Assembly (NCBI GenBank): GCA_964020085.1
Contig: OZ026600.1
Span: 25,444,615-25,508,614, forward strand
Direction of reading: 5' to 3'
Length of the DNA: 64,000 nucleotides
From: Micromussa lordhowensis
Taxonomy: Eukaryota; Cnidaria; Anthozoa; Scleractinia; Lobophylliidae
Shown: piece after piece, positions 35,301 to 45,790 of the stretch
How positions within the stretch are numbered: the stretch's first letter is position 1
Layout of the letters: each line of letters opens with the position of its first letter
Translations under genes and position numbers: made by a program
Notes under the pieces: generated by a model
Told to the model about the DNA's origin: nothing
The model's database searches: none
What the model saw: the letters and a program-made list of their open reading frames with translations, nothing else

Positions 35301-38300
35301 TAACCAAAAAGAAATAAATATAAACCACAGCATATAAGTACATGCAAGTTTTATAAAGCTCTGTGCATTTATCTTCACAGAAGTTGGTTCAGCGATTAAA
35401 TGCAATGAAACTCTCCACATCAAGTAAGACTTCTCTAAAAAAACTTGACTCCTATGGCCTTAAATTTGATGATAAACTTAACGAACTGCAAGAGCTTCAG
35501 GCCAAAGTGATTTTCAATCCAGAGGAATTTAAACTTGAACACACTGATGGGACCTTCAAAATTGTGCTTGCCAACATTGATCTCAGAATCACAACCCGTG
35601 ACATGACCTCTGATTGACAAAACAAAGACATTCATTGGGTTAACCATTCTGCTGTTAAAAACCGTGTCACACTTGGAAACAGGAAAAGGGAGCAGATAGA
35701 GTTATCACAGCTAGATAATTGCCAGCTTCTTCCAACTGCACCTGATCATGGTGCAGGTGTTATATTTAAGAGTGAAAATAAATCAGAGGAAATGCTGGAC
35801 ATCCTACAGCAAATAAGAGGCTACTCCCCAAACCTGGAAACTGCTGACCATTGTTGGAGACCAGCTCACTGTTGAACGTGGTGTGAATGTCATCCAGGCT
35901 ATCCAGAATGCTTACACTCCAGAAGAGAAATTAGAGGGGATCCACATGGGGATTGCTGACTGGCATACTGCTGTTACTTTCTTGAATGTAAGGGAATGCA
36001 GTGTTTCTAAACTCTAAAAATTTGTACACTTTAAATTTTTTTACCAAAACCCAATAAAGTTACACTCCCAGGGACAGAAAATTCAAACCACCTTCAGCAG
36101 ATTCAATATCAATATGGTCAATTATAATAATATAAAAGAATAGTGCAATCTATGTTTAATAACCTAATCTTTTTCACTGGTGGATAGAAACATGATATGT
36201 GAGTATGTACTGTACCATAAAGTTTTAGATACAGCCATGTCCTTAAGTTTATCTGTTTCCTTCCACTGATACTAATAATGTGTAAATTATGTGCAGTTCC
36301 AGAAAATATCCATATCTCCGCCACAGAAGGGATTTTTTTCTAACTCCTCCCCACCCCTCTGTAAATTCCAGTTAAGCTCCATATGTTTCATTAAATGTTT
36401 TGTCTCATAGAAGCCCCCACTCTCCAGGATATTTCAATCCTTTCTGTGGCGGGGGGGGGGGGGGGGGGAGAACAGATAATTTGTCTGGAATTGTGCAATA
36501 TGCAAAACCAAAATTTACTGTCCTTTGTTCTAGGTATTTTTTAAGAGGCACTATTCAACTGTTTCTGACTCAGACAAAGGGACTCTGTTTGCTGATCGAA
36601 ATTTAATTAACAGACGGAATGTGACAGCTGATGTGCACAGCAACTGGGCCCACTGCAAAGCTTTTGCCATTCAAGAAATAAAAGCATGCATCATTGCAGC
36701 AGCAATGTTGGCACTTGGCATGAATAAGGTCAGTGATCAACCTAAACACAGTCCATCACTTGTTGCTGCCAGAAGTGGAAATGATCAAGAAAAAAACACT
36801 ACTTGATGAAAATTTCAGGCCAAATTGTGGATCAATTTGTCCTAGAAAAGCACTCCCTAAATAACTTCTTGGACACAATACTTTGTAAACAGGAGAAGGA
36901 TGATGCTGTAAATAATCAAGAACTGACTGCTGATGGAAGATTCCCCTGCCGAAGCGCAGGATGTGATAAATCATTTAAATATGACGGCAAAAGGAGGAAA
37001 GACCATGAACTTACCCATGATCCTCCCCCTGTAATCCCTGAAAAGCCTGTGCTTTCCCCTAATTATCCCAAGAAAGTTTCACGGAGTGATTTAGACGATG
37101 ATGTTTTTAATTATAACTGCTCACTCTAAGCTCAAGGACTGTTGTTTATGAACTTCCTTGATTCAACATCAGAAGGAGATGGTGAGAGATCAATTAGATG
37201 CTGGAAGTTCTTTCTGCTGCACTTCAAGGAAGAAAAATCCACAACAAAATATGCATTAGAAGCCCTTTACCTACTTTTGCGGGTATATTCTCTCCTTCCC
37301 CCAGCTGAGGCCCACAGCTTGACATGGAATCGTACTGTGAATAACAAAGGAGGACCAGGGAAAAATGTTGCTATTGATCTTGACTTGGAACATGACAATA
37401 ATGATCTAAAACAGCCTATCAAAAATCTTGGGCCAAATGTCACAGTAGATGCAGTAAGGAGAATTTCAAATGGACAGCAAAAGTCAAAACAAATGCTTTC
37501 TTCCATGGACAGAGAAATTCTTGTCACGCAAAGGTCAGGCAAACACAATTCAGCTGACTACTCTAAAGATCTCAGAGCTATTGTCAATTCACTAATGGAA
37601 AAATCAGTGTTTCGCCACACTCCAGGAAGACATTATAAGTACTTTTCTAACTTTGTCAGAGACCCATTGTCAAGACTAGACATGTCAAATTTATATCAGT
37701 GGATTAATAGGCACAAGAAAAACATTGACCTTGGAAGAAAAGCAAGGTAGACGTGACTTGTAGCATAATGTATCTGGGCGTAATGAATATATTGTTCAAT
37801 TAAATGTCAAATTTTACATGATAGATTGATTACTTATAGAACTGTTTTCAGCCTTCAGGTACTTTCTACTGTATAACAATGGACCCATGGTACATTGAAT
37901 ATTGAATGCAAGTCAAAAAGGAATGTTAAGGAAATAACTTCATTGATAAACAAAGGTAAATTTCAAACAAATGAGATAAGAAGGCAAAAAAGAGAGACTT
38001 CTACATGTGTGTGTACATGTGCGTTTGTGACAATATTATGTTGGCAAGATAGAATACTTGAATAAACTTACCAGAAACTGTTCATTCACTATATTTGTAC
38101 ATTGTCAATTAGATCACCCAATTCAGGGATATGCACAGAACTACTTTCAAAATCCTGACTTTCCCTTAGAAATGTGGAACCATTGTATAAAATATTACTT
38201 GTGGATAAATCGTCCCAGTCCACATCCATTAACTCGACCCCATCATTGAACAATACATTCCAGTCATCATCATCCTCTTCATCATCTCCATCAAAGTAAT

Positions 38301-41201
38301 CTTGATCATCATGAGCTTGCCCTACGCCTTGATCTAAATCTTTGAAGACCTCTGCCAAAATATCCGTAATTGCATATGCATGCATCTCTCTCCAGATTTC
38401 AACATTTGCTTTGATATCAGAAATGCTGAACATTTTATCACAGTTTTCCAAAACTTGAGCAATCTGATGGTCAGAAAAACCAATTAACAGTTCTGGAACA
38501 GATGCAACAGGTAATTCTCCTTTGGGAGATTGATGCAATAACTCAACCAAAAGTGACTTCCTTAATGTTATGAGCTTTCCTTTTAAAGTGGTTTTCTGTG
38601 TACTTGAAACTGTTCGGGTCTTTCCAGCATAAGGTGTAGGTGCTGAAAGAGGTACTGTCAAACTTTTATCTTTTGAACAAAGGTCACAACAAACAAAGTC
38701 ACTTTGACTGTCACTTGTTTGGGGCTTTGCACCCTTTCCATCAAAATGGCTCATAAGAAATACATGTCTACAGGTATATTTACCTTTTACATAGTCTTTC
38801 ATGTCTTTTTCAACATGTAGAAGCACCAATGGCTGATAGAGCAGAAGAGCTTTACTCTGGCTTCCATCCCTACCTGCCCTTCCACTCTCCTGGATGTAGG
38901 CCTCGACAGACTTTGAAGGTCCCAAGTGGATTATTCTTTGGACCCCTTTACAGTTAACACCCATGCCAAAGGCTATGGTGCAAATGAGTACTCGAATACA
39001 GCCAGTTTCCTGTCCCATTTCTCGTAAAACAACCTCTTTGTTTGACTTTGAAGAAAGGGCGTGCAGCATTTCTATGAGTCGTTTTCTAGGGTCGTTGCTG
39101 TCATTGGCAAATATTGAGTTACCCAGTTCTTGCATGAAGAGAGAATACAATGTTGAACATTGCTTTATGGTTTGACAATATATAATTGTTCTTTCTGTCC
39201 CACCTTTTTTTTCGGTTAGTTCATTCAATATCCACTGGAAATATTGAAGAAGGGGAGTACGCTTATCCATGGTCTGAATGCTGTAACAGATATTTGGTAT
39301 GTTTGGGCTTTTAGACACTTCCACAAAATTTCCAAAACGAAGGACAGAAGTTATTGTCTCCTTTGTCTGCCTTGCTGCAGTAGCAGTAACAGCCATGAAA
39401 GGAATTTTATTTTGCACCAGAGACCGTAATTCGCTTAATTTGTAGAACCATCTTCCAAAGGCCATGGCCTCTTTACTCTTAGAAGTTCCCCTGTGAAAAG
39501 CATAAAATGATATTGTCATATTTCTTTGCATGCAACTTTCAGCTTAAGATTGTGGCGTACTTAGCTTATTTGTTCTACAGATGCTACAAAGTTATCCCTT
39601 TGGCAATTAAAAGGGATCAAATCAAAACACGAGAGAAATGCTTACCAATGGCTAATACAATGTGCTTCGTCCACAACAATGCCAATTAAATTGTTCTTGT
39701 ACACGTCAGAGGACAACATGCTTCGCCAACGACCATTTCCTAGTAAGGATTCCGGCAACGAAAATACCACGGAACACTCTCCTTTCTCAATCTTCAGATC
39801 TGGAGCAATATCTTCTCCTATCGAGCCAGCTGATATACCTAATTTCCGTAAGAAATTTGTCTGGTCTTTCATAATGCTCACAAGAGGGGATATTACAAGT
39901 ATTACTGGATTCGCTGCAAATCCATCGTGGCCTCGTGATAATTCGGCGTAAACTAAAGGGGCCATCTGGAACACAAGGGATTTTCCGAATCCCGTTGGCA
40001 GGTTAAGAAAGACATCAGTACTAGAAACAAACGTTTTGAGAGCTTCGAACTGTTCAGAGAACAGTTTTTCCACGCCAAAAACTTGGCAAGCCTTTGGCAC
40101 AGTGGACTCGAAACCTTCCACATCTTCCGCCATTTTGACTTGCATTCCATACATTCCACACTTCTGGGAATATGAAACATCCGCTCTGATTGGTGGACAT
40201 TAATAATAGCACCCTGACGTCATGAACACGACCTTGCACAGAGTATATCAGACGGGGAAGGGAGCGAGTGCGTGACAAGCCGCGAACGACCTGGACCGTC
40301 TGAAATCAGGCTATTGTAGTACTAGTAAGAGTTAGGGTAGTGAATTCAAAGTTGAAAGAAGAAAGATTACTCTAGATATATTTAATGAAAAATTCATTTG
40401 CATGACTGACAGAATTAAAAGTCAATTAAAATTATTCTTCATATTTCAGCTGAGAAAATACGTGGAAAAGCTTTAAGAGGTATTAGTGAACGTACCAACT
40501 TGAAGGAAATGGGTGTCAAGACCATGGGAAGACAAATTCTGCTACTTAAAGAAATTAATTCTCTCCTTGGTTCAAGCGTCAACTCTAAAGGTTAAGTGAA
40601 AATGACACTTGTATTTGTTCCTGGAATATACTTTTATTGTTCTGCATTTCAGGGTCCCATGGTTATACAAAAGGTAGCTAAAAGTGTAAGTACAAAGCTG
40701 TAAAATCTTAAAGCAGAGATGTAGCAGGAGTGGATACCATAATGGTCTGAATGATATGCAGATTGTTGGGTTGACACCATATTGTTCTTAAATGAGGTGT
40801 TGAGTTTAAAATATTTTATTTTGCCTGATCTTGTAAGTTCAACCAACCAGTTCTTAATTTCTCCAAATTTCCCATTCACCCTTTGTTCAATTTTAACAAG
40901 ATGTCTATAACCACATAGAGGTAATCTGTGAACATAAGAATTTGTTTATGATCACTTGTCATTCAAGTTCTAATGTAAAGAACAATGCTAATGTTTTCCT
41001 TTTTGTATTTATAGGGCAAGAAAGTGACCCCACCTTTTCCAAACCAATGGACAGGCTACTTACACACACCGAAAAGAAGAAGATGACATTGGAAGATAAA
41101 GCCCTTTATAATACCAAGTAGGTCTAATTAGATTTATGAAGTAAATTTGGTTTTATCAACCGGGTTGACAATGTGAATTGTCCACCGTAAAGAGATACTT
41201 T

Positions 41202-41234
<33 letters not shown>

Positions 41235-43361
41235 TGCCCCCTTTATAGATTTATGAAGGTTCAGTTTGAATGCTGCAAATAATTCACATCATGAAAATGG
41301 TATGTTTGAAAACCTTGAAGTAAATATTAAGCTGGAATACCCGAGGCACAGTACACAGATATTTGTTGAAAAGTGACCAGTGGCATTTCTTCGCATCTTT
41401 TAGGAAGATGATAATAAGCGAAATATTCAAACAGTCGCCTGAAGACAAAGAAACCCCATCATTTGGAAAAAAAAGCACAGAGACAGGAAAGCTGATAAAG
41501 TTTGTTGATCGTCTTGAAAATGATGAACGGTTTACTTACAAGAAGTATGGCCTCGGATGCAATGCCATTAAAGACATGGTCTTGACACACATGAGAGAAA
41601 GGAGACAAGCTCAGAAAGATGCCAAGATATGTGAAAGTGCAAGTGACACCGGTACCATGAGTGCTAGTGCAGATGAATCAAGCAGTAGTAATGGATCACC
41701 TCCTGGTTTATTCGGAAAAAAAAGAAAGGAATATGTTTCCTATTTTAACCCAGGTAAGGGATGGGATAAACTATGCTTCAAAATTGTAGTTGTCTGAGTA
41801 AATGCTTACCTGTGTTCTTGATTCAATCCATGATAAGCATGATGGTGCCATTGATGTGTTGCATTCTGGTTAGATGGATCAGTCAGCCTCAAATTTACTG
41901 TGTTTGTATGAGAATCTGACGGCAAATTAATATCTTAAGAAATACATTCTAAGAAATTTATGAATAGCATCATTAAGGCACAAGGCAAAAGATTGTGACT
42001 GATCCATCTACCCAGAATGCAATGCATGGCATCATCTTTTTGGGTATGGCAGATTATGACACAAATGCTGTATTTGGCCAATACATTACCGTGTTTGCCA
42101 TGCAGTTTGTGAGTTTTCAGCATATTCTTGCTTTCCATGCAGTCTGTGATACTTGTGCAAAATGTATAAGCAACATGACAGAAGCCCTTAAAAAATCTTT
42201 AAGTAAATCAACTTATTACTAAACCTGTCTAGAAGTTAGAGGAGTACATTATATAGTTCTTTAGTACTCGGGCCAGAAAGCTGGCAGCAGGAGAGAGGGA
42301 GTACTTTAGCAGTGGCAGATCTAGGGGAGGGACCCCCCCCCTTATTTTGGTTAAAAAAAGAAATGACTGAAGGGGAAACGGCCAGCAGGGCAAGTAAATC
42401 AAGACCCCCCCTATCCTTAGCTCAAGGTCTGGATCCACCACTGCTTTAAAACTGGTACTAAAGTCTTGGGTGTGTGCAGTTTATTTGGGGGTGATTAAAA
42501 TTACTTTGTGGTTTGTATATGTTACTTTTTTTGAGGGGGGGGGGCAGGGAGAGGGAATGTCATTCAGGGTACTAGAAATGTATTCTGTTAGGTTCAGGTG
42601 CTTTTGATATTCTGGTGTACAATTTTCTTATGCTACCAGTAATTTTTGTTTTAAGCTTCCGTTATTTCATCGCATTCCCAAGGTATATTATGTACTTGTT
42701 TTATGCCAGCTTACAAGTATAATTAACAATTATTCTTTGAAATCGAGGTGAAAAGTGGCAGAATATTTACCCGAGCCGCGAAGCGTCAAGGTACATATTC
42801 TGCCACTATTCACCAAGATTGAGAAGAATAATTGTTTTAGTATATACACAGGAAGTGATCTCAACACCATTTCCAGAAGGAAACCATTAAAAATCGATTT
42901 AATTGATCACTCAATTCATGCATGGAAAACGTGCAAGCGGTACAAAGCATGTGCGAATTCGCGAAACGCGTTATTCACTCGGTAGGGGGTGAATAATGCT
43001 CATTAGCCAGAGATAGCGAACCAATCAGATTGCTTAAAACACCAAGATCACTGAGTGTGTATATACTAATCTAAATTATCTTTTTGGTTTAATTTCCACT
43101 GCAGAAATGACACAGGCATCATGTGATTGTCTCATACTTGTGGCATTGGACAAGCCATCTGTAACAAACATTCAGAGGTCTAAAGAGTTGGAGAAACTGA
43201 AGAAATTTTTTCGCTTGAACCTCCTAAGAGGGAAAGATAAAAACACCTATATCGGGGCAAATGCTCTTCTCCAACATGGTTATGCAGAAGTGGAGAAAGA
43301 GGCTGACCTAGTAAACCTTAGGAGAGATCAGTTAAAACTAGTGAAAAAACTTGAACTGTGA
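32326..43361 (+). CDS. SAM-domain protein, 387 aa, 6 exons
   Basis: Exons 32326-32566, 33343-33414, 40450-40590, 41015-41117, 41404-41753, 43105-43361; all GT-AG and in phase, TGA at 43359-43361. The SAM domain is encoded by exons 2 and 3: EWSVQDVLQWLQRKGFQEEC (about residues 81-100), then EKIRGKALRGISERTNLKEMG and TMGRQILLLKEINSLLG. SAM domains mediate protein or RNA contacts. The rest (Ser-rich N-terminus, KFVDRLENDERFTYKKYG, a Lys-rich segment, and a C-terminal FFRLNLLRGKDKNTYIGAN block) I do not recognise. Intron 2 separates the two SAM halves and has grown to 7 kb by insertion of the RecQ/DUF6589 transposon. It could be a host gene or part of another element; the frame is intact. Confidence 0.75.
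32695..33190. repeat. Imperfect foldback repeat in SAM-gene intron 1
   Basis: The segment beginning 'ggataaaaaatggcac' (about 32705) pairs with 'gtgccattttttatcc' (about 33150), and 'gacaaacacggcaaa'/'agtttgatgctc' pair with inverted counterparts at about 33050-33100. Arms are roughly 170 bases at about 75-80% identity by eye. I infer an old MITE or foldback element. Confidence 0.65.
33493..33501. repeat. 9-bp target-site duplication, left (TTGTAGTAC)
   Basis: Identical to 40314-40322 and directly adjacent to the terminal inverted repeat. Removing the element and one copy leaves a continuous 'TTGTAGTACTAG' intron sequence. Confidence 0.9.
33502..33607. repeat. Left terminal inverted repeat of the RecQ/DUF6589 element
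   Basis: Starts TAGCCTGATTCTCAGACGG; includes GGTCCAGGTCGTTCGC and GACGTCAGGGTGC. Its inverted copy at 40209-40313 has one base less near the start (ATTTCAG for ATTCTCAG) and G for A in TTCGC(A/G)GC. The arms are G+C-richer than the surroundings. Confidence 0.93.
33715..37750 (+). pseudogene. DUF6589-type protein gene, several disabling changes
   Basis: Exons about 33715-34941, 35381-35987 and 36534-37750. The N-terminus has a ZAD-like Cys pattern (CLICAEFL ... CKRKC) and a coiled coil. The next part has DLQTLGKALARRGTYKQIAD. The central region carries the motifs I associate with DUF6589, TIVGDQLTVERG and MGIADWHTA, followed by DKGTLFADRN. Near the C-terminus is a C2H2-type finger (CRSAGC ... 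HELTH, C-x4-C-x13-H-x3-H), then GDGERSIRCWKFFLLHFK and EALYLLLRVYSLL. Breaks: TGA at 34039-34041, TGA at 35615-35617, an indel near 35838, an indel near 36790 in an A run, and TAA at 37127-37129. DUF6589 has no experimentally known function; the context suggests the transposase of this element. The partner RecQ gene is intact. Confidence 0.75.
36316..36470. mobile_element. MITE with CGCCACAGAAGG inverted ends
   Basis: Left 'ccgccacagaagggatt', right 'aatcctttctgtggcgggg', leading into an 18-G run. About 150 bp, in the second intron of the DUF6589 gene. Same family as the element at 8758-8930. Confidence 0.75.
37760..38080. other. Gap between the convergent genes of the RecQ/DUF6589 element
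   Basis: About 320 bases of A+T-rich sequence between two convergent stop codons. Probably 3' untranslated sequence of both genes; no specific signal recognised. Confidence 0.5.
38089..40133 (-). CDS. RecQ-like ATP-dependent DNA helicase, 629 aa, 2 exons
   Basis: Exons 40133-39646 and 39490-38089 join in phase 2 (donor GTAAGC, acceptor TTTCACAG); stop at 38089-38091. RecQ helicases unwind DNA 3' to 5' in repair and recombination. Visible motifs: Walker A PTGFGKSLVFQ (Lys about 51), VISPLVSIMKDQ, DEAHCISHW (about 155-163), FMAVTATA, TIIYCQTIKQC, CTIAFGMGVNCKGVQRIIHLG, and QESGRAGRDG (about 362-372). A RecQ-type zinc-binding region follows (CRHVFLMSHF ... CCDLC). The C-terminal 200 residues are acidic and lack an obvious HRDC domain. 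I start at MAEDVEGF; an upstream in-frame ATG (40154) is possible. It lies wholly inside the transposon and begins 76 bp from the right inverted repeat, so it is probably an element-encoded protein. Confidence 0.88.
40209..40313. repeat. Right terminal inverted repeat of the RecQ/DUF6589 element
   Basis: Reverse complement begins TAGCCTGATTTCAGACGG and tracks the left repeat to GACGTCAGGGTGC. The 9-bp target duplication TTGTAGTAC (40314-40322) follows directly. Confidence 0.93.
42310..42445. mobile_element. Short hAT-like MITE in SAM-gene intron 5
   Basis: Ends CAGTGGCAGATCTAGG and CTGGATCCACCACTG are inverted with few mismatches; interior is C-run rich. CTTTA(G/A) flanks both sides, a short possible target duplication. 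The CAGTGG end suggests hAT; hAT elements normally duplicate 8 bp, so the assignment is tentative. Confidence 0.65.
42720..43070. mobile_element. MITE in SAM-gene intron 5
   Basis: Contains 'ttaacaattattctttgaaat', a 'gcagaatatttacc / ggtacatattctgc' inverted pair and 'gaataattgttttagtatataca', and ends 'gagtgtgtatatactaat'. Related to the element at 19636-19905 in opposite orientation. Confidence 0.5.
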
Positions 43362-43775
43362 AGTGTATGGACTCTATCACCTGGTCACTGTTCAGACCAA
43401 CAAACTAGTAGTTTTACTGTCTAGTAAAAAAAAATTTGAACTGTGGAGTGTATGGACTCTATCACCTGGTCATTGTTCAGACCAACAAACTAGTAGTTTT
43501 ACTAGTAAAAAAACTTGAACTGTGAAGTGTATGGACTCAATCACCTGGTCATTGTTCAGACCAACAAACTAGTAGTTTAACGAGAAAAAAAAACTTGGAA
43601 CTGTGAAGTGTATGGACTCTATCACCTGGTCATTGTTCAGACCAGCAAACTAGTAGTTTTACTAGTGAAAAAACTTGAACTGTAATGTGTATGGACTCTA
43701 TCACCTGGTCATTGTTCAGAGCAACAAACTAGTAGTTTACTGCCGAAAAAACTTGAACTGTAGAGATATTTTCTT
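43345..43775. repeat. About 80-bp tandem repeat overlapping the SAM-gene stop codon
   Basis: 'cttgaactg' starts units at about 43350, 43435, 43514, 43594, 43674 and 43752 (periods 78-85). Each unit has 'gtgtatggactctatcacctgg' and 'caaactagtagtttta'. The first unit includes the last codons and stop of the SAM-domain gene, so the array forms the start of the 3' UTR. Confidence 0.92.
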
Positions 43776-44642
43776 AGGACTGTTTTCTAAATAAATTTAA
43801 ATTTAAATTTAAAATTAATTACTCAAATGCCTCTTTGTTGTCTTTTATGAATTGTTGACATCAGTGTTTACTTGAAAATACACCACTCATAAAATTACAT
43901 CCGGGAATAAATTATTTTTGATATCCTTACGTTGTAGTCCTAGTCAAGTCTTATCATTGATTCATTCCCACCTGATTATTCCAAAAACTTGCCATGGTAA
44001 TTGAAATTATCACAGTGTGGTCCCTTACATTGGAAATCCAGATTTTCCTTTCCTGGAAATAGTGATTTCCATGCTTCTGGTCTGAAACAATTTCCAAGTG
44101 TGGTAAAATTAATCCATCTGTGGACTCGACAATAAAAAACCTGCCTTGGTATTTAATTTTCCATGGTGGGATCAGTTATCTTGGAAATCGTCATTTCCTT
44201 TCTTGGAAATTCCAATTACCATCAGAAATACCAATCGGGTTTATGAATAATTTCCACATTTGGGAATTTCAAAAACCATCTGTGGATTCATACAAAACCC
44301 ATGTGTGGAAAAAGAGTACTTTTTCCACACATGGTATTTTATTAAAAACCACAGCAAAACCACAAAAAGACCATGAAAAATACATGCTTGGAAACTTGAC
44401 AATTTTTCCAGTGGATCAGTGTAAGAGTGTTTGAGCAGTGCTCTATTATTTCCTATTAAGGTAAAAATGAAGAGAGTTATGACACATGTTTTTTTTCGAA
44501 AACAATCATGTTCTAAGATTTTCCTTTTAAGGATGGAAATGACATTATACTTCCTATTAAGGATATAAACTATGACGTAACTTTGAACGTTTGTATTGCT
44601 TGAAAGAATTCATAAGGGAAGAATGTTTCAAAATCAAAGTGA
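43776..44642. other. Noncoding stretch rich in 'tggaaat' motifs
   Basis: About 870 bases. Between 44030 and 44410, motifs such as 'tggaaat', 'atttcca' and 'tttccacatttggga' recur in both orientations, suggesting a decayed palindromic repeat. No gene seen. Confidence 0.45.
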
Positions 44643-45320
44643 GTGACAAATGTTACAAACATGCATCGAAGCAAACGAAGTACAACTTACAAAGAAACAA
44701 CAATTTCAAGTGAAAAAACAGGAAAACAAAAGTTCATTCAAGATAGCAATGAGGGAAGCTCTCTTGAAACTAAAACAGTCAACGTGGTTTCCAGCGAAAA
44801 TGACAATGTTATGCCAAAAACAAGTGAAAACAAGGCAGATACAGGCGTCAACGTGAAAACTGCTGACACTGAAATAATTGCATATGTTGAATCAGTTAGC
44901 CCCTCAAAGTGAAATTGAAGAGACAAAATCGATTACTCAGACATTACTTTGCAACTACACGGAGGTAAAAGACGAAGAGCTGTTTGTTTCTCAGAAAGAA
45001 AAACACTACTTCTTTTAGAGCGAAAAAACATCAGAACAGCGGTAAAGCTTTCCAAATTGAACATCGCTAAAGAATATTCCTTTCAATATGAAGAGAAACC
45101 CACCTCCTCCTCCGATAACTGGATAATGTTAAATGAGGCTTTAGAACGTTGTGAACCGATGCTACTAGTGAACATTAAGGCCAAAGTAATCGACGTTAGC
45201 GAAACTCAGTTAGTGTCTCAAAAACAATTGAATATGGCATACTGTGTGATTTCCGATGGCGAGGCAACAGCAAAGCTTGTTTTGTGGGAAATCGAATTTG
45301 CGTGTCCGGGGCTATCCAGA
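44643..45320 (+). pseudogene. Second RPA1-like gene fragment, two in-frame stops
   Basis: One frame runs from MTNVTNMHRSKRS (44643) through a Ser/Thr/Lys-rich N-terminus, two nearby TGA codons (44910-44912 and 44916-44918), then YSDITLQLHGGKRRRAVCFSE and an OB-fold-like block (PMLLVNIKAKVIDVSE ... YCVISDGEATAKLVLWE). It breaks off at about 45310 into unrelated Penelope-like sequence. Unlike the copy at 2011-5458 its N-terminus is not split by introns. A truncated pseudogene of the same broad family. Confidence 0.65.
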
Positions 45321-45790
45321 CTATCTGGTAAATCTGGTAAAAGTCCTCACAGAAGTCAAACTCACAAACAGAAGGTCGGCACTTGAGCAAAGACCACAAA
45401 GAGTGCAAAGCGGATTAATGCCTTTTGTCACACAGTACAATCCATCAGTGCCCAATCTTAAAAATATTTTAATGAGCAAGTGGCATTTAATAGAGAATAA
45501 ACCATTGCTAAGAGAAATATACAGAGAGCCACCTTTCATTTCTTACAGGAAAGGTAAATCTCTAAAAGACATACTTATCAGAGCTAAACTCTAAAGGTCC
45601 CAGACGCTAAGATCACGAAACAGCGGGAGTCGTCTTAAGCCTCTCAATCCCTTGTTAACCATTTATGCCTTTTGTCACACAGTACAATCCATCAGTACCC
45701 AATCTTAAAAATATTTTTATGAGCAAGTGGCATTTAATAGAGATTAAACCATTGCTGAGAGAAATATACCGAGAGCCACCTTTCATTCAG
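45320..45790 (+). pseudogene. Penelope-like reverse-transcriptase C-terminal piece, partly duplicated
   Basis: Encodes RRSALEQRPQRVQ, then FVTQYNPSVPNLKNIL, SKWHLIENKPLLREIY and KGKSLKDILIRAKL, the segment that in many Penelope-type and GIY-YIG retroelements comes just before the endonuclease. The first 120 bases recur at 45665-45787 at a constant offset of 247 with a handful of changes, so part has been tandemly duplicated. No GIY-YIG domain or RT core is nearby. Confidence 0.65.

Larger units (their letters stand above)
33502..40313. mobile_element. 6.8-kb TIR transposon carrying DUF6589 and RecQ-like genes
   Basis: Terminal inverted repeats 33502-33607 and 40209-40313 begin TAGCCTGATT and match over about 105 bases with two or three differences. 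They are flanked by the 9-bp duplication TTGTAGTAC. Two genes run inward from the ends: a plus-strand DUF6589-type gene starting at 33715 and a minus-strand RecQ-like helicase starting at 40133. A 9-bp duplication with long inverted repeats is typical of MULE-like elements, but no MULE catalytic core is present inside. I therefore cannot place it in a known superfamily. It lies in intron 2 of the SAM-domain gene. Confidence 0.88.

Noticed and set aside
33502..40313. Assignment of the RecQ/DUF6589 element to MULE on the basis of its 9-bp duplication
   Set aside because: No MULE catalytic motifs are present inside; the MULE gene in this window (17331-22865) is separate and unrelated to these ends.
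33502..40313. RecQ gene as a host gene that the transposon merely landed beside
   Set aside because: The whole gene lies between the two inverted repeats and its start is within 80 bp of one of them.
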